Shown here piece after piece: positions 11,325 to 22,647 of a stretch of DNA of 64,000 nucleotides; position 1 is the first letter of the stretch; each line of letters opens with the position of its first letter. The notes under the pieces were generated by a model that did not search any database, had not been told where the DNA came from, and saw nothing but the letters and a program-made list of their open reading frames with translations. This DNA is from Loripinus fragilis (Eukaryota > Mollusca > Bivalvia > Lucinida > Lucinidae), in assembly GCA_964019695.1 (NCBI GenBank), contig OZ026520.1, positions 90,152,913-90,216,912 on the forward strand. Reading direction: 5' to 3'. A program made the translations under genes and the position numbers.

Positions 11325-11430
11325 AATGCTATACGTATGATATGTGTATGGTTAAAGCGTCTTTTAAATATGCAAATAAGCCAGCCAATACGTTTTAACC
11401 ACACGCAAACCATATGCTTGAACGATATGC
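11325..11430. repeat. Near-perfect palindrome
   Basis: The arms read atgtgtatggttaaagcgtc and, on the opposite strand, gtgtgtggttaaaacgtatt around a centre near 11380. Both strands give nearly the same short ORF because of this symmetry. It is probably a small foldback element and not a gene. Confidence 0.65.
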
Positions 11431-11524
11431 TATCCATACAATTTGATCATACGCTTGCCATACGTTACCAATATGCTATGCCAACTAAAGACATATACGT
11501 GTATAGTTTCATGAACTGTGTAAA

Positions 11525-11665
11525 CGTTTTGTAAGTTTTTTGTTTTTATTACCACTGCAAAAATATGCATTTACTTTTGGGAATACTGTATTCATATACA
11601 TGTAATGGCTGAAAGAATGCAGTCAAATATGCTTTGTAGGTTCCATATAATACCAAATATATGAA
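11525..11665 (+). repeat. Direct repeat, copy 2
   Basis: Second copy of the 10820-10965 unit (catatacatgtaatggctga, gaatgcagtcaaatatg), in the same orientation about 705 bp downstream. Confidence 0.7.
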
Positions 11666-11675
11666 TGGATACTTA

Positions 11676-13096
11676 AGGAATCTTTTAACGCATACAGTAA
11701 ACAATTTGCTACAAAAGCTTTATAAGGTTGAAAAAATCATTATTCTGTTGTTAAACAAAAATTCAATATTATTCACATCATTTGTGAAAATTTCAGAATA
11801 ACACCTTGAGTATTATGCAAAATACAGCTAATTTAATGTGAAAGGGTCAAAATCGAAAGTCACAAAATATGGAGTTTAGGCTCAAGTCTGTGTTTCAGTG
11901 AGGTTATTTTAATTTCATTTGTCATGCTGAACAATAAAAAGAAACGTCATTTGGAATAAGAAATGCATGAAATTCACGGTAGGTCTGACTCCATGACGAC
12001 TATGGCATAACCCTTTCATCGGTGGGTTAGCACCTGATGTTTGTCTTTCGCTGGACCCACTGTGGCTCAACTGGGTGTTTTCTTTAGCTCTTGGCTGTCA
12101 GTGAGTTGAGAGCCCTTTTCTTTGTTACCTGACAGTATGTTCATATATTTGATTGTTTCTCCGTAGTGATACATTGGATAAGTAAAGAAGCCTCCATGCA
12201 TGTTTAACATTCTTTTCTTGTTTGACAACAGCAGAATCTAGAGCGAATATTTGGCAGTAAAATTAACTTAAGCCCCCAGTTACTTTGGCTGCGCGTTCTA
12301 AGGCTGTGGTTCTGTTGTTGTTGTTGATTCATCATTTATTGTTGCCTCCATTATTTTGTAGGGGGTTTGTGGTTGGTCCTTGTTTTGTTGTTCACTACTT
12401 AGTTTCTAGTCTTGCTTGGAAAGAAAGAGCTGGTTGCTTTACTGTAATAGCATTTTAATGTCATTCGACAGTTAGTGTTCTGTGTTTCTTCCTCAAGGTG
12501 CTGTGGGTTGGTTTACACTGTGTGATTGTGGCGTTTCCTAGTCATACTCACTTACTTTTTCATGTGATTTGCTCAGTTCAATTTTAAAAACCCCACTGTA
12601 AGCACCATCCGCACAGCTCTGCTGTAAGCTAGCAGGATACATGTTTTACCATGGCTATCCTGCTACTCTGATCGTAACCTTATTGAGCACATATGCGATG
12701 GGATTGGCAGGAATTATCTAATTACTTGTGTGTGCGTATTGTCTGTACAATTTTCTAAATAAAAAAGATAGAAATTAGACGATTTTTTATACATATGAAT
12801 AATAGAATGCAAACGAACTTACGTTGGAAAATAATTCAGAATCGCATCTCATAAGTGACAATTTGCTATATTGTTTTCCGTATTGATTTGTTTGAAAAAG
12901 GTTAATTTGCGACTTTCGTTTTTTAAAGTTTTCAACTCAAACTTCCATGTTTTAAAAGCTCTGGGTCAGTTGTCTCTGAAAACAACCATATATTACTGGA
13001 AAACACTGTTCTAAAGTAGTCCAAAATATTTTCAAATTCAAAATCCAAGTTTTCAAGAAAATGCCAAAACTAAAGTGTATGCGTTAAAAGATTCCT
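11676..13096. mobile_element. 1.4 kb long-TIR, TA-flanked transposon
   Basis: The left end is AGGAATCTTTTAACGCATAC and the right end its exact reverse complement. TA lies at both outer edges (11674-11675, 13097-13098). Inner arms are also inverted but less well conserved (cgaaagtcacaaaatatgga against cgaaagtcgcaaattaacc on the other strand). The centre (12000-12590) is taken up by a dispersed repeat shared with 7840-8060 and, inverted, 150-320. No transposase ORF is visible. It is a non-autonomous element, probably of the TA-targeting group. Confidence 0.7.
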
Positions 13097-14523
13097 TAGG
13101 TGTAGTTAGAATAATTCAAAACAATGGAACTGCAAAAAAGGTTTCAATAACTTACTTTTGCTGGAAAAGTTTAAAGTAGATCACTTCCAACAATGATGTT
13201 AAATTGTTCATATTTATTAAACAAGGTAATCACTGACTACACTATAAAAACATCATAACACTCCAATGCTTTTTCTTCCAGTATTTTAAAAACGGGAAAT
13301 GAGTAATTTAGGCCGCTGTGTTGAATTCTGGAAAATTTTCTTGAAACCATATACTGCCAATACACTTGGCCCAGAGGTCAGCTAGCTGGGCACTAGGTAA
13401 AATAATCATACGCTAATGATACGTATCAAAATCTATCAAAGACTACCATATATAAATGCTACATTTAGCTACATATTGACACACGATTATACATTATAGA
13501 TTTAGACTGCAACCATGACTCTGTGTGTGTGTGTGTGTGTGCGTGCGTGTGTGCATGCGGGCCTGCGTGTGTGTGTGAAACAAATATATATTCTTGGTGA
13601 ACACGGCAGACTCAACAAAGCAAGACGTGTTTCTATACTTATTGGTATGTCATGCTTGCAACTAATCTTGAAACTTGCCGATTTTGAATAGCAAAGATTC
13701 TGTTAAATAAGCACCATGCTGACATTATAAGGAATTATTCATTAAAGTGTCCATGTTGACTGTTCATACGTTGTGTCCACTGATTAAAAATAACGGGATA
13801 TGAATAAACATGAGGACAACCTCTATGAGGCGGTACCAGTGAGTGAGTGTGCACAATCCATATACAGGTTGGCAAGCGTACATATGAAATATGCATTTAA
13901 TTGCATGATTGTATGATGCAAACATAAATCTTTACTTTAAACTATAAACATAAATTATGACCTTGACATTATTTTCTACATGACCTTTGTTTCATTATTG
14001 TTAACGCACCTTATGTTTGTTGGATTATTAGGACAACCTCAGTGTAGCAGTCACAAAGAGAGTATACATTTGCAATATTCGTCCTTTGGTATGCTTCAAA
14101 GTAACATTTATTACACAAATAGCTAAAGTGGAAATATTATATTATATACTTTTTGGTATCTTATACTGGTCGATGCCATAGGCAGTGTGTGTTCATAGGG
14201 TTTATTTTGACCACTGTGGGTGCCAACAACCTATGTATCTCCAGGGCATTCTAGCTACATTCTAGCTATTTAACCCTTTACTGTATAATAACGCCTTTTG
14301 ACCGCTTTGAAATAACATGTAAAAATGGTCAAAACTTAACTTAAATTTTCTAAAAAATTTTCAAAGTTGTCTAAAAATAGAAAATGATGTCATGATCTAA
14401 AAATAGTTCATGGAATTAAGGGTTAAATAGCATCCATGGTTCAAGTGCTGTCAACGTCCAGAAACAGATGATTGACGAAGAAAAAGGATAAAGTTATCAA
14501 AATTCTATGACTTAATACTATAC
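13097..14523. other. Intronic stretch with a GT microsatellite
   Basis: A (GT)n tract with interruptions lies at about 13521-13577. No exon or transposon ends were recognised elsewhere in the stretch. Confidence 0.45.
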
Positions 14524-14672
14524 CATTGTTTAGGACTAGCATGTCATATTCGCACACTGTTAGTACAGCTTTATGTCCGTCACATGAACTTAATGCCCAT
14601 CCAAGCCCATCTTCAGTTCCCGACATCACTGTACAATCATTACCTGGGTATGATGAAGGCTCGTTTTTACGC
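14524..14672 (-). CDS. Mosaic lectin-type gene: third exon of the C-type lectin domain
   Basis: This exon is 149 bp, entering in phase 2 and leaving in phase 1. The acceptor is cctgttatag|GCG and the donor AATG|gtatag. After the split Trp it reads RKNEPSSYPGNDCTVMS and later GWALSSCDGHKAVLTVCEYD, the C-terminal half of a C-type lectin fold with its three conserved cysteines. The classical calcium and sugar motifs are changed: NEPS replaces EPN or QPD, and WALSSC replaces the WND-type motif. Classical calcium-dependent sugar binding is therefore doubtful. Confidence 0.87.
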
Positions 14673-15158
14673 CTATAACAGGAATATATAACATTATATA
14701 CAGACATATACACAGCGTCAAAAGTTAAGCACCACTAACTTCGAAGCTACATTTTCTGGAGCACGGTTATGTGATGTAAATAAACCTTATAGATATAGTA
14801 AAATGCATCATATATAAAATTAGGTGTATTTTTTTAATGAGAGCCAGCAATGATTTTTGAGTAAATAAGTATGGAATACAACCATTTTTAAATGTTTGTG
14901 ACTTTTCGATATAGAAGGTTAACCCATTTGTAGCTGTATTGTATTCAAACTATTGATGCATGGCTTAATTATACATCAAATTTGAACTGTATGTATATTA
15001 CTTTATTTTTAATTGTATGGAATTAAATCTAAATATCGTTCAGTTGTTTTTCTGAGTATATATTAAAGCATTAATGTACTCTTAGATATGTACATGAGAA
15101 CTTTATGTTCACTTTTTGTGTGACTTTCACAATTATAAATAAAATATTATATATTTAC

Positions 15159-15237
15159 CACGCTGTGAATGTGACAGGTTTGCCATCAACCCAAATATAT
15201 TTATTCTGGCCATTTGGAAGGGTTGTTCTTTGCAGCC
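15159..15237 (-). CDS. Mosaic lectin-type gene: second exon of the C-type lectin domain
   Basis: This exon is 79 bp, entering in phase 1 and leaving in phase 2. The acceptor is cttgtttcag|GG and the donor GCGTG|gtaaat. It encodes GLQRTTLPNGQNKYIWVDGK and then PVTFTAW. This matches the CTLD core 'wiGL.r......w.W.DG....y..W', and the last Trp codon is split across the next intron. The first Trp of the usual WIGL motif is absent (NIGL after joining). A dispersed element begins 13 nt upstream of the acceptor. Confidence 0.87.
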
Positions 15238-15250
15238 CTGAAACAAGAAT

Positions 15251-15640
15251 ATAAGTATCCATCATAAGTGTGAGGGTAGAATAGAAAAATCAGTCCAGAG
15301 GATCGCAGTTTGGCATCACGAGGCTTGCCAAGTGATGACAAATCGGATCCCGAGGGACAGATTTTTCTATCCTACTCTCACACGAATAATACTTGCTTAC
15401 CATTAGATACCACATTTTATTCTTAAGCAAGGCTCCCAGAATGTCTTGAATACGCCAAGATGTGACATGCTATGATGGCGTCACTTTGACATAACAATGA
15501 CGCCACTTGACGACCATGTGCGTGAGTTCCAGTACAACCAATGTATTTAGCCTTTATGTGACAGCCTGGGTAAGATAAGATTTTCTATCCCAGGGTAAAA
15601 TCTCAGATATCCTTATCCGGTGTGCAAGAAATGAAGTTTT
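15251..15640 (-). mobile_element. Family B element (non-TIR, hairpin plus TGACGTCA-like sites)
   Basis: The left terminus is ATAAGTATCCATCATAAGTG. It is followed by a long hairpin with arms tagaatagaaaaatcag and gatttttctatcctac and a GGCATCACGAGGCTTGCCAA loop region. The right part carries a TGACGCCA-like site and ends with GGTGTGCAAGAAATG. There is no terminal inverted repeat. Full copies lie at 29235-29640 and 47071-47460, with partial ones at 15786-16120, 24138-24300, 51220-51303, 60925-61010 and 62919-62957. The strand sign gives its orientation with the exon-facing end as the 3' end. Confidence 0.7.
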
Positions 15641-15785
15641 TGCACACAAACATAGGATATCACCTCATAAAAAGATATTATGTTTTGCAAATCTTGTGAA
15701 TAGCCAACAGGTAGTCAATGGCAAGCTTCCTTAAAATAGCTGGTGTTCATTACAACTCCCAGATCTGTATGGATCCATTGAAGGA

Positions 15786-16120
15786 GTATAAGAATATATC
15801 GTGAGAGTGAGGTAGGAACAGAAAAATCCACCCTAGGATCACCGTTTGGAAAATGGTGATCGCGAGGGGTCGAGTTTTCTATCCCATTCTCAAGCAAATG
15901 TTATATTTTTTTGCTCATCATGTAATATCATATTTTAATATTTTATAAAAAAGGATTTCAGAAGTTCCTGGATACGCCGAGATGCGACATTTCATGATGA
16001 CATCACATTAATAGGACAATGACGTGAGGACACATGTCGATGTGCGTGTGGCTGTTCCTTTATAATGCAGGGTGTGTGATATGAATAGAAACAGCAGAAA
16101 CCCCGATCGGGTGTGCAAGA
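15786..16120 (-). mobile_element. Family B element, second copy
   Basis: It starts ataagaatatatcgtgagag, with a shorter hairpin loop (gatcaccgtttgg/aaatggtgatcg) than the neighbouring copy, and ends cgggtgtgcaagactt. Its 5' flank does not adjoin an exon. Confidence 0.65.
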
Positions 16121-16129
16121 CTTAACGAA

Positions 16130-16420
16130 TCTTACATGAGTGTTCATGTTTTATTGAATGTATTAAACGAGTTGGGGAAAAGAGGTAAACAGTGAGGCTT
16201 GCCGAGCATTTTACCTCTTTTTCACAGCGAGTTTAATAAATTAAATAATACAAGAGAATGAATGTTAGATTCTATTTATCATTTGACAAATACTTTGAAA
16301 TCTCATTTCTGGCGTTAATACGTTATAATTTTGTCATTATGTACGCAACGTTGTTATGGACGTCTGTAACATAGTTACCTGTATGTAAGCTCACACTGAG
16401 AAAGCTTTCAGAATCTGGAG
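16130..16420 (+). mobile_element. Family G element with hairpin, copy 1
   Basis: The hairpin arms are gtattaaacgagttgggg and ttttcacagcgagtttaat around gaggcttgccgagcattt. A tail continues through tgttagattctatttatcat to gttgttatggacgtc. The same unit occurs inverted at 28725-29095, and a remnant lies at 27590-27690. Confidence 0.65.
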
Positions 16421-18201
16421 GGACTATTTTAGACTTAGATGTCCTTTTTAATTGTTTTAATGTAAACATGTAACGTAAATAACACAATGAAGGGTCCAAA
16501 TGAACTTTCAAAAGGACCCAGTGCCATATGTGATAATTCTAAAATAAACCAAGAAAACTTGATTTCAAAATCAGTGACGAAAAATGTATGAAGAAGTATA
16601 CTTATGTTTGTCAATTGTAAAAATAAAATGTCTATTAAATAAAATGGGTAAGGTACCTTGTATGCAGCCTATCCATGTATAGAAAATATGGCAAGTTTTT
16701 TTTATATATCCATTCGATAAAGCAGTGTCTGAAGCTTTCTTTATTAATTTATGGGGCGAAGAAATACAAGATATGCAATTAAAATTAGTTATTTTATTAA
16801 AACATGCATTTTCAAAAGATTTCCCATAACGGCACATTTTATGTGAACAGTACCACAAAATACGCTGTCATTTTTGTACCATGGTCATCAAATTATTTTA
16901 AATAAATCATTCTTTCCTTACTGATGGGATACTAGAATGTTAGTTTAGGCCATCAAACAGCTATAGCAGTTTTTGCGGCATGTTTCAGCTGGACTGAGAC
17001 TTAGACATCATGGAACAAGAAATATCTTTAAAAAGGATATTCAGCGGCATTCAAAGGAGAACATAATTTAAAGTCCTGCTGTAATTGGAATATGTTTTTA
17101 TGCACAAAAGACTGGTGTTAGATGTTGATTGATTGGATGAAGTGAAAAATTGAAGGTTGCCAACGTGAAAGTTTGACTCAGAGTATGTGAACGATGTCTT
17201 TTGCAGATCAAAGGGATAAAGTGTATTGTAAGCCTGTTGTAGAGACACGGTGAACATTTGTAATTAGTCTGGAAAGTCAGTTGGTGGAGGAGTTGCATTG
17301 TAAAAGAGAAGTGTAAGTTTAAGCATTGATCTGGCTGCGTAGGTTTCAAAGCCCCTGTTACACTATTGCAGTATTATAAGTAGTTCATAACTAAGAATGT
17401 TTGTAGTTATGGTATATTTTGTATATTTCATGTTTGATATTAAATAAAGGGATTAAAAGTGTTCGATTCGGGCCTGTTCCATAAGCAAGTTGATTACTCC
17501 CCAGCGGCAGTGTCTTTTACTGTTCTTCGTCAAACTCCCCGTCGATCAAGCTACTTCCAAAATTCCACCATTGCGTGAGCGATGTTGATAAACTTTGGAA
17601 TCCGGATTGCTTCTAAAAACGAAAAGGCCAATTAGAGACCTGACCAGTGATTTTGTTACCTACGCATCCTGTATCTTTTGCGCATAATTTTGTCACTGGG
17701 ATGCAAAGTTTTTATTTCAGCGAGTCCCAGGATGCAATGGTATTGCAGACTTGTCATTAAAAATAGTGTTCTGGACTCATAAGTTTGCAGTTGGGACTCA
17801 TTGATATGGGAAACAGCGAGTCCCAGGACCCATAAGCCCAAAATTGTAAATGAATCACTGCCTTACCACTGAGCTTGAATCCAGATCAAACGTGGAGCCT
17901 TCCGATTTTCTAGGCTAAAGTAATGAAATAACTAAATGTAGATGGGTAAGTTACAATATGCCCCCTAGGCTTATGTGCATTGACTTCGATTGAGGAATAC
18001 GGTTGGGGCGGAGGTTAACTCTACCACTATTCAGTGTATTTATGAGCAGAGTCTTACTGGAATATGCATATTTCTTGAGTTTAATTTGCTTCCAATGGAT
18101 CACCGATGCACAAATCGTTAACTAAAACAAAAATACTCAGAGCTTTAAACACATGAAACACTGAAAATAGTGGCTTCGGCAAATGCAATATAAAAACACT
18201 A
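16421..18201. other. Unassigned intronic sequence
   Basis: Several short ORFs on the minus strand are unrelated to each other and lack splice context. A small inverted pair (agcgagtcccaggatgcaat at 17718 and acagcgagtcccaggaccc at 17813) is a direct repeat. No gene was recognised. Confidence 0.4.
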
Positions 18202-20733
18202 GGGGAGACCGGGGCTAGTTCGGCCCCATTTTAGAGAATGTACAGTTCTCGAAAGACTATTAAATCTAGGTCTATGAAACCTATATATTTAAGTAAGGCA
18301 CAATAGGGCGGTACCAGTACCGGTAACCCACAACAGGCGTCTCTATACGATAAAGGGTAATCTTCATTTAAGGAGATCAGGTCATGGAGGCCGAACTTGC
18401 CCCGCAATGGGGTAAGTTCGGCCACCCCAGGGGACAAGTTCAACAATGGCCAATATTCTACAGTCAAACTTCTGTAGTTGGAATTGCAAAGGGCCAAGAA
18501 TATGTAACGACATTAACCTAACATATGGACTATCCAAGTTGGTTCTTCGGAATACAAATTGGACAAAAATTTAGCTTAAAATGTCGTATTAAATTGTCTG
18601 AGTTATCGTCCTGCTTTTTGGGCAAATTAATTCGTTGAATTGCTCTTGGGCCTGCCTAACCCATTAATGCCAAATAAAATGTCCCACCTTTATCAATTGG
18701 ACGAACCAGTTTGGAATCAAAGCGCTATTGGGTAGTAACTTTCTTCAAATTTTATAATCTGTAAACAATCAGTGGAGACCATGATCAGACTCCTCACTCT
18801 GTTGTGTCTGATCTGGGTCTTTACTGTGTACCAATGACCAAGAGGAAGGCGCTAGGTTTGTATGGGTTTAGTTTTTTTAAAACTTATATTTCTTTCCAAT
18901 CTTTGAATACATCTCGTTTTAGTGTAAAAACAAAATAAAATAGAAAATGATAATAATTATAATGGCATGTATTTTTTGTAAGTGTGGAGCAAGTTTGGCT
19001 ATGGACCGAACTTGCTCCGACTTAAGTGGCCGAACTTGCCCCTGACAGACTATTTCCAAATATCACATGACAGCTCCTTTTAAGATGCAGGAGAAGAAAT
19101 TAATAATGTTTTATATCAAAGCACATAATCCTTTCATAACGAAAAATATAGAATTTGAATCAGAATCTTAACACATCTTTTCCGAAGTCAGAGGTCTTGC
19201 GAAACCCAGTTGGTCCAGTTTGCGCACAACATCATCAGCAACCTGGATGAGGTTGTGAATCGTGGGCACAAACAGACAGATTTAATCATAATGGATTTTG
19301 CTAAGGCCTTTGACAAGGTTCCACACAGGAGGCTATTTCACAAATTGAAATATTATGGGATTAGAGGATCCACCCACAAGTGGATCAACTCATGGCTCTC
19401 TGGACGCACCCAACAAGTTGTTTTAGATTGCCAAGCCTCAGATCCAGTCCCAGTGCTATCGGGTGTGCCCCAGGGATCGGTCCTAGGTCCGGTCCTGTTC
19501 CTCATCTTCATAAATGATCTGCTGGATAACATCAGGTCTTCTGTCTGCCTGTTCGCAGACGATTGTGTCCTGTATAGGAATATACATTCACTTCAGGATT
19601 GTTTGGCCTTGCAAGAAGACCTCACCAGCTTAGGACAGTGGGAAGCCGATTGACAAATGAAATTTAATGTAGCCAAATGTGACTCGGCATCAGCATCACA
19701 AACAAATTCTCTTCGACTACTCACTACACAATCAAACTTTTGAAAATGTTCAGTCGGCAAAATACCTTGGTATCACCATTACTGATAACATGGATTGGGG
19801 TCAACATGTCTCAGAAATATCTTCCAAAGCAACTAAGACACTTGGTTTCCTTCGCAGGAACTTGGCTTTTGCACCTAGGGGTTCTAAGGAAGTTGCATAC
19901 AAAACTTTGGTTCGGCCTAAACTAGAGTATGCAGCACCCATTTGGAGCCCTCATTCGAAGCTTCAGAACAATCAGATTGAGAAAGTTCAGAGGACAGAAG
20001 CCCGCTGAACCTGCAGGAGATGGCCAACACGAGTAGTGTTGGCGTAATGCTTGATGAGCTTGAATGGCCATCTCTTGAGGCCCGGAGGGACCAGTCCTCC
20101 TTGTTTCTTTTTCACAAGATTCATTGTGGAGCTGTGTTTATTGAAAAAGACAAGTATATGACCCCTGCTCACCGTTTGAAAACTACGAGATCATCACATA
20201 GTGCTCAATACTGCAGACACCAGACATACAATGATGCCCTGAAGAATTTTTCTTTCCCCCCCCCCTGAACTATTCCACATTGGAATAGTCTGTCTCCTTC
20301 TGTGGCCAATACCCAGTCCACAGAGGAGTTTAGGGCACTCCTTACTTAAACAAAAATTTAGCCAAAAGTTTTTGTGTTTTTGTGTTGTTTTTGTTTTGTT
20401 TTTGAGTTGTTTTTGTTTTTTATTTTATCAAAATTTCCAAATTCGCAATCTCTGGTGTAATGCTCAAGTATGAGCGAAACCAGTAAAGATAGAAAGAAAG
20501 GAATTTAAAGCAGAAATTACTATGAAAAATTTACTAATCATGCAAGAAAACGAGTTTTCTGGTTCAATATCAATCTACCCTTCAACAATGCAGCCATTGT
20601 GTAGGCCTACTCATGTAGACAAACTCGTCACAAGTAATTTCCAAATATGTTTCGCGGCCCCATATCTTAGTTTATATGCTAAATATAGCCACTGTCGAAC
20701 ATGCCCCGAGGCCAAACTAGCCCCGGTCTCCCC
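18202..20733. mobile_element. TA-flanked TIR transposon (GGGGAGACCGGGGCTAGTT ends) hosting a LINE
   Basis: The left end is GGGGAGACCGGGGCTAGTTC (18202 on) and the right end AAACTAGCCCCGGTCTCCCC (to 20733), flanked by TA on both sides. Repeated gccgaacttgcccc-type words in both orientations lie inside the left arm (18388-18440, 18985-19045), and a related one lies near the right end. About 1.3 kb of the interior is a CR1/Jockey-like LINE fragment (19160-20505). No transposase was recognised. Confidence 0.72.
19160..20505 (+). pseudogene. CR1/Jockey-type LINE reverse transcriptase fragment, 5' truncated and broken
   Basis: The reading starts FRSQRSCETQLVQFAH and continues with MDFAKAFDKVPHRRLFHKL, SGVPQGSVLGPVLFLIFIND, the catalytic LFADDCVLY, and YLGITITDNMDWGQH, ending TQSTEEFRALLT before a stop at about 20349. 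An internal stop replaces the Trp in WEADWQ at about 19651, and frameshifts occur near 19680, 20005 and 20265. The endonuclease is missing. The 3' end carries GTAAAGATAGAAAGAAAGGA. It is a dead copy nested in the TA-flanked transposon. Confidence 0.85.
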
Positions 20734-20735
20734 TA

Positions 20736-21977
20736 TAAACGTTCTTCTTTAATAACTGTAAAACTCCATGCGATGGTTCTAAGCCTTTTTAAAAGCTTAC
20801 CTTGTAATGATATTAATCTGGCATCTATATATAGACCGTTATATTTATCTACATGCGTAGGCTTTTTATAGTTACTACAAAGAAACTTGGTGGCAGAACA
20901 TACCGAATTATACCGGAATGTCGTCGAATGCGACACGTTTTCGAGACAACTCGTCGACAGATTTTGAGACAATTCGGTGGCACTTTATGAGACAACTCGT
21001 CGACACCTTTATTCTTAGTGAGGCACTGGAAGGGGTTTTAAGGATACAGAGATATGGCCAAAAACTTAAAGGGATATAAAGAAAATCACATACCTATAAT
21101 CAATAGGTTAAAACAGTGAATATTCGGTAAGTTCGGTAGGTTCGGCCGAATTCGGTTCGGTTACAGCTTTTAGACACAACTTTCCAGACTAATTACAAAT
21201 GGGCAACCCGGGGCCGGATACTACAAAACAAATAGCCCCGACATATTTCAAACAAAAGGTTGAAAAAAATTTGCGTTTTGTTTGATAACAGACAATTCCA
21301 GACAGAATGGAATTCTTTTAAACAGGACACGAAGAAAACTGCTGTGATTTTCTTGAAATTATAGTCCGTTTCAATGAGCATAGATAGCAGACTTGCCATT
21401 GTCATCGACTGGAAGCATTTTATCAAATACTGTTAAGTATCTTTAGTATCGCGCCTGCGCAAGACAATGGCAGACTTGCAGATGAAAGATTGTTTCTGAT
21501 TGGTGGATAATTTAGATAGTCCGTTTCAATGAGCATAGATAGCAGACTTGCAGATGTAAGATTGTTTCTGATTGGTGGATAATTTAGAGTAAATGTGATT
21601 ACAGACAGCTGCCGCTGAAAAAAAGCTTAATAGAAAATAATAACACATTTAAGGTAGGTGCGTTTATTATGTCGTAGAAAAAATCTGCATCACTTTCAGG
21701 ATTGACATCCACCCTAAAAGTGACACTCACATGTTACCCTAATAGACCATGAGAAATTTCCTACCAGATGAATTGAAAAAAAACATCTTAAATAGGGCTC
21801 TTTTTAAAATGGGCCTTAGCCTAATAATTGGTTATAAATGGGAAAAAGCCTCTCTTTTCATAAACGCTTACTTTTTTAAAGTGAACTTCATTAAAATAAA
21901 ATGATTAATAATTAAGAAAATTCCAATAATTGTTTACTAAAAAGATATGCTTATCTGGATCCATGCTTCTGATATGT
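20736..21977. other. Unassigned stretch with a 72 bp tandem duplication
   Basis: A 72 bp unit (starting gcagacttgcagatgaaag) is duplicated in tandem at 21470-21541 and 21542-21592. Part of the unit (tagtccgtttcaatgagcat) appears a third time at 21362. At 20900-21010 related words (tcgtcgac, gagacaac) recur. No gene was recognised. Confidence 0.5.
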
Positions 21978-22210
21978 TGGCCTCGACGTGACAAACCTGT
22001 CTTTAAGTTTACTGACAAAGTAAGACTCAAACCAGTCTCCTCATCTACAGAGACTAGCTAAAATGTGAAAATCCGCGTGTAGCCAGATTAGATATGACAC
22101 TTTCCAATAAGCAAATAAGGCACTGGTCAGACTGCGTGAATGTCACAAGCTCTATCTGCGTCTTTGTTATTTGCGAACCCAGAAGACAGGTTTTCTTGCG
22201 TTGAGGCCTA
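21978..22210. mobile_element. MITE family A, copy ending 7 bases from a splice donor
   Basis: The ends are TTGGCCTCGACGTGACAAAC and the inverted TTTTCTTGCGTTGAGGCCTA. Internal words tctacagagactagcta and ggtcagactgcgtgaatg match the family. The right end lies 7 intronic bases past the donor of the C-type lectin exon (GTAAATATAGG). Confidence 0.78.
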
Positions 22211-22217
22211 TATTTAC

Positions 22218-22403
22218 CAATATTGACAAAATGTGAATACTCCATTCCTATTAGCATACGTATCAATTCCTGTTCTTCTCTGGAGTGTAAGCTTATTATC
22301 TGCCATCCAAATTTAACACATTCTTTTTGACTGTCCAACCAGGACAATCCAGGAAATTTCACTCTAAATTTGACGTAACATTTTTTGAATTTTTCATGAC
22401 AAC
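22218..22403 (-). CDS. Mosaic lectin-type gene: first exon of the C-type lectin domain
   Basis: This exon is 186 bp, phase 1 to phase 1. The acceptor is tcattacag|GT and the donor ATTG|gtaaat. The peptide begins CHEKFKKCYVKF and continues LSWLDSQKEC and ISLHSREEQELI. This is the start of a C-type lectin domain: a first Cys pair, 'C..f....wsW.dA...C', then 'La.i.s..E...i'. The domain continues in 15159-15237 and 14524-14672. One MITE ends 7 bases into the downstream intron (21978-22210) and another begins 14 nt upstream of the acceptor (22418-22647). Confidence 0.88.
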
Positions 22404-22417
22404 CTGTAATGAATCAT

Positions 22418-22647
22418 TACTGTCCTGTCAGCCAAGAGTGACAGTGACGTCATGTTTTGTTTACAAAGTTATCAGGGACTTAGAATCGATAGATCACTTG
22501 TGTATTAATTCTATCCGCAGGATAGGATTAATTCACATGTGATATATTGATTCGCGTTAACTCAAGTGAAGTGTAAACGTTAGTGTTTTACTTAGCATTC
22601 GTAAACAAAGTAATACGTCACTGTCACTATTGGCTGGCACGACCGTA
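22418..22647. mobile_element. MITE family C, copy ending 14 nt from a splice acceptor
   Basis: The left end is TACTGTCCTGTCAGCC and the right end GGCTGGCACGACCGTA, with central palindrome ctatccgcaggatag. It is about 80% alike to 2207-2434 by eye. It abuts the acceptor of the C-type lectin exon. Confidence 0.78.

Noticed and set aside
22054..22217. Extension of the C-type lectin ORF past the donor to 22054
   Set aside because: The extension reads into MITE A. The donor gtaaat at 22217 and the phase-matched exon at 15237 explain the domain better.
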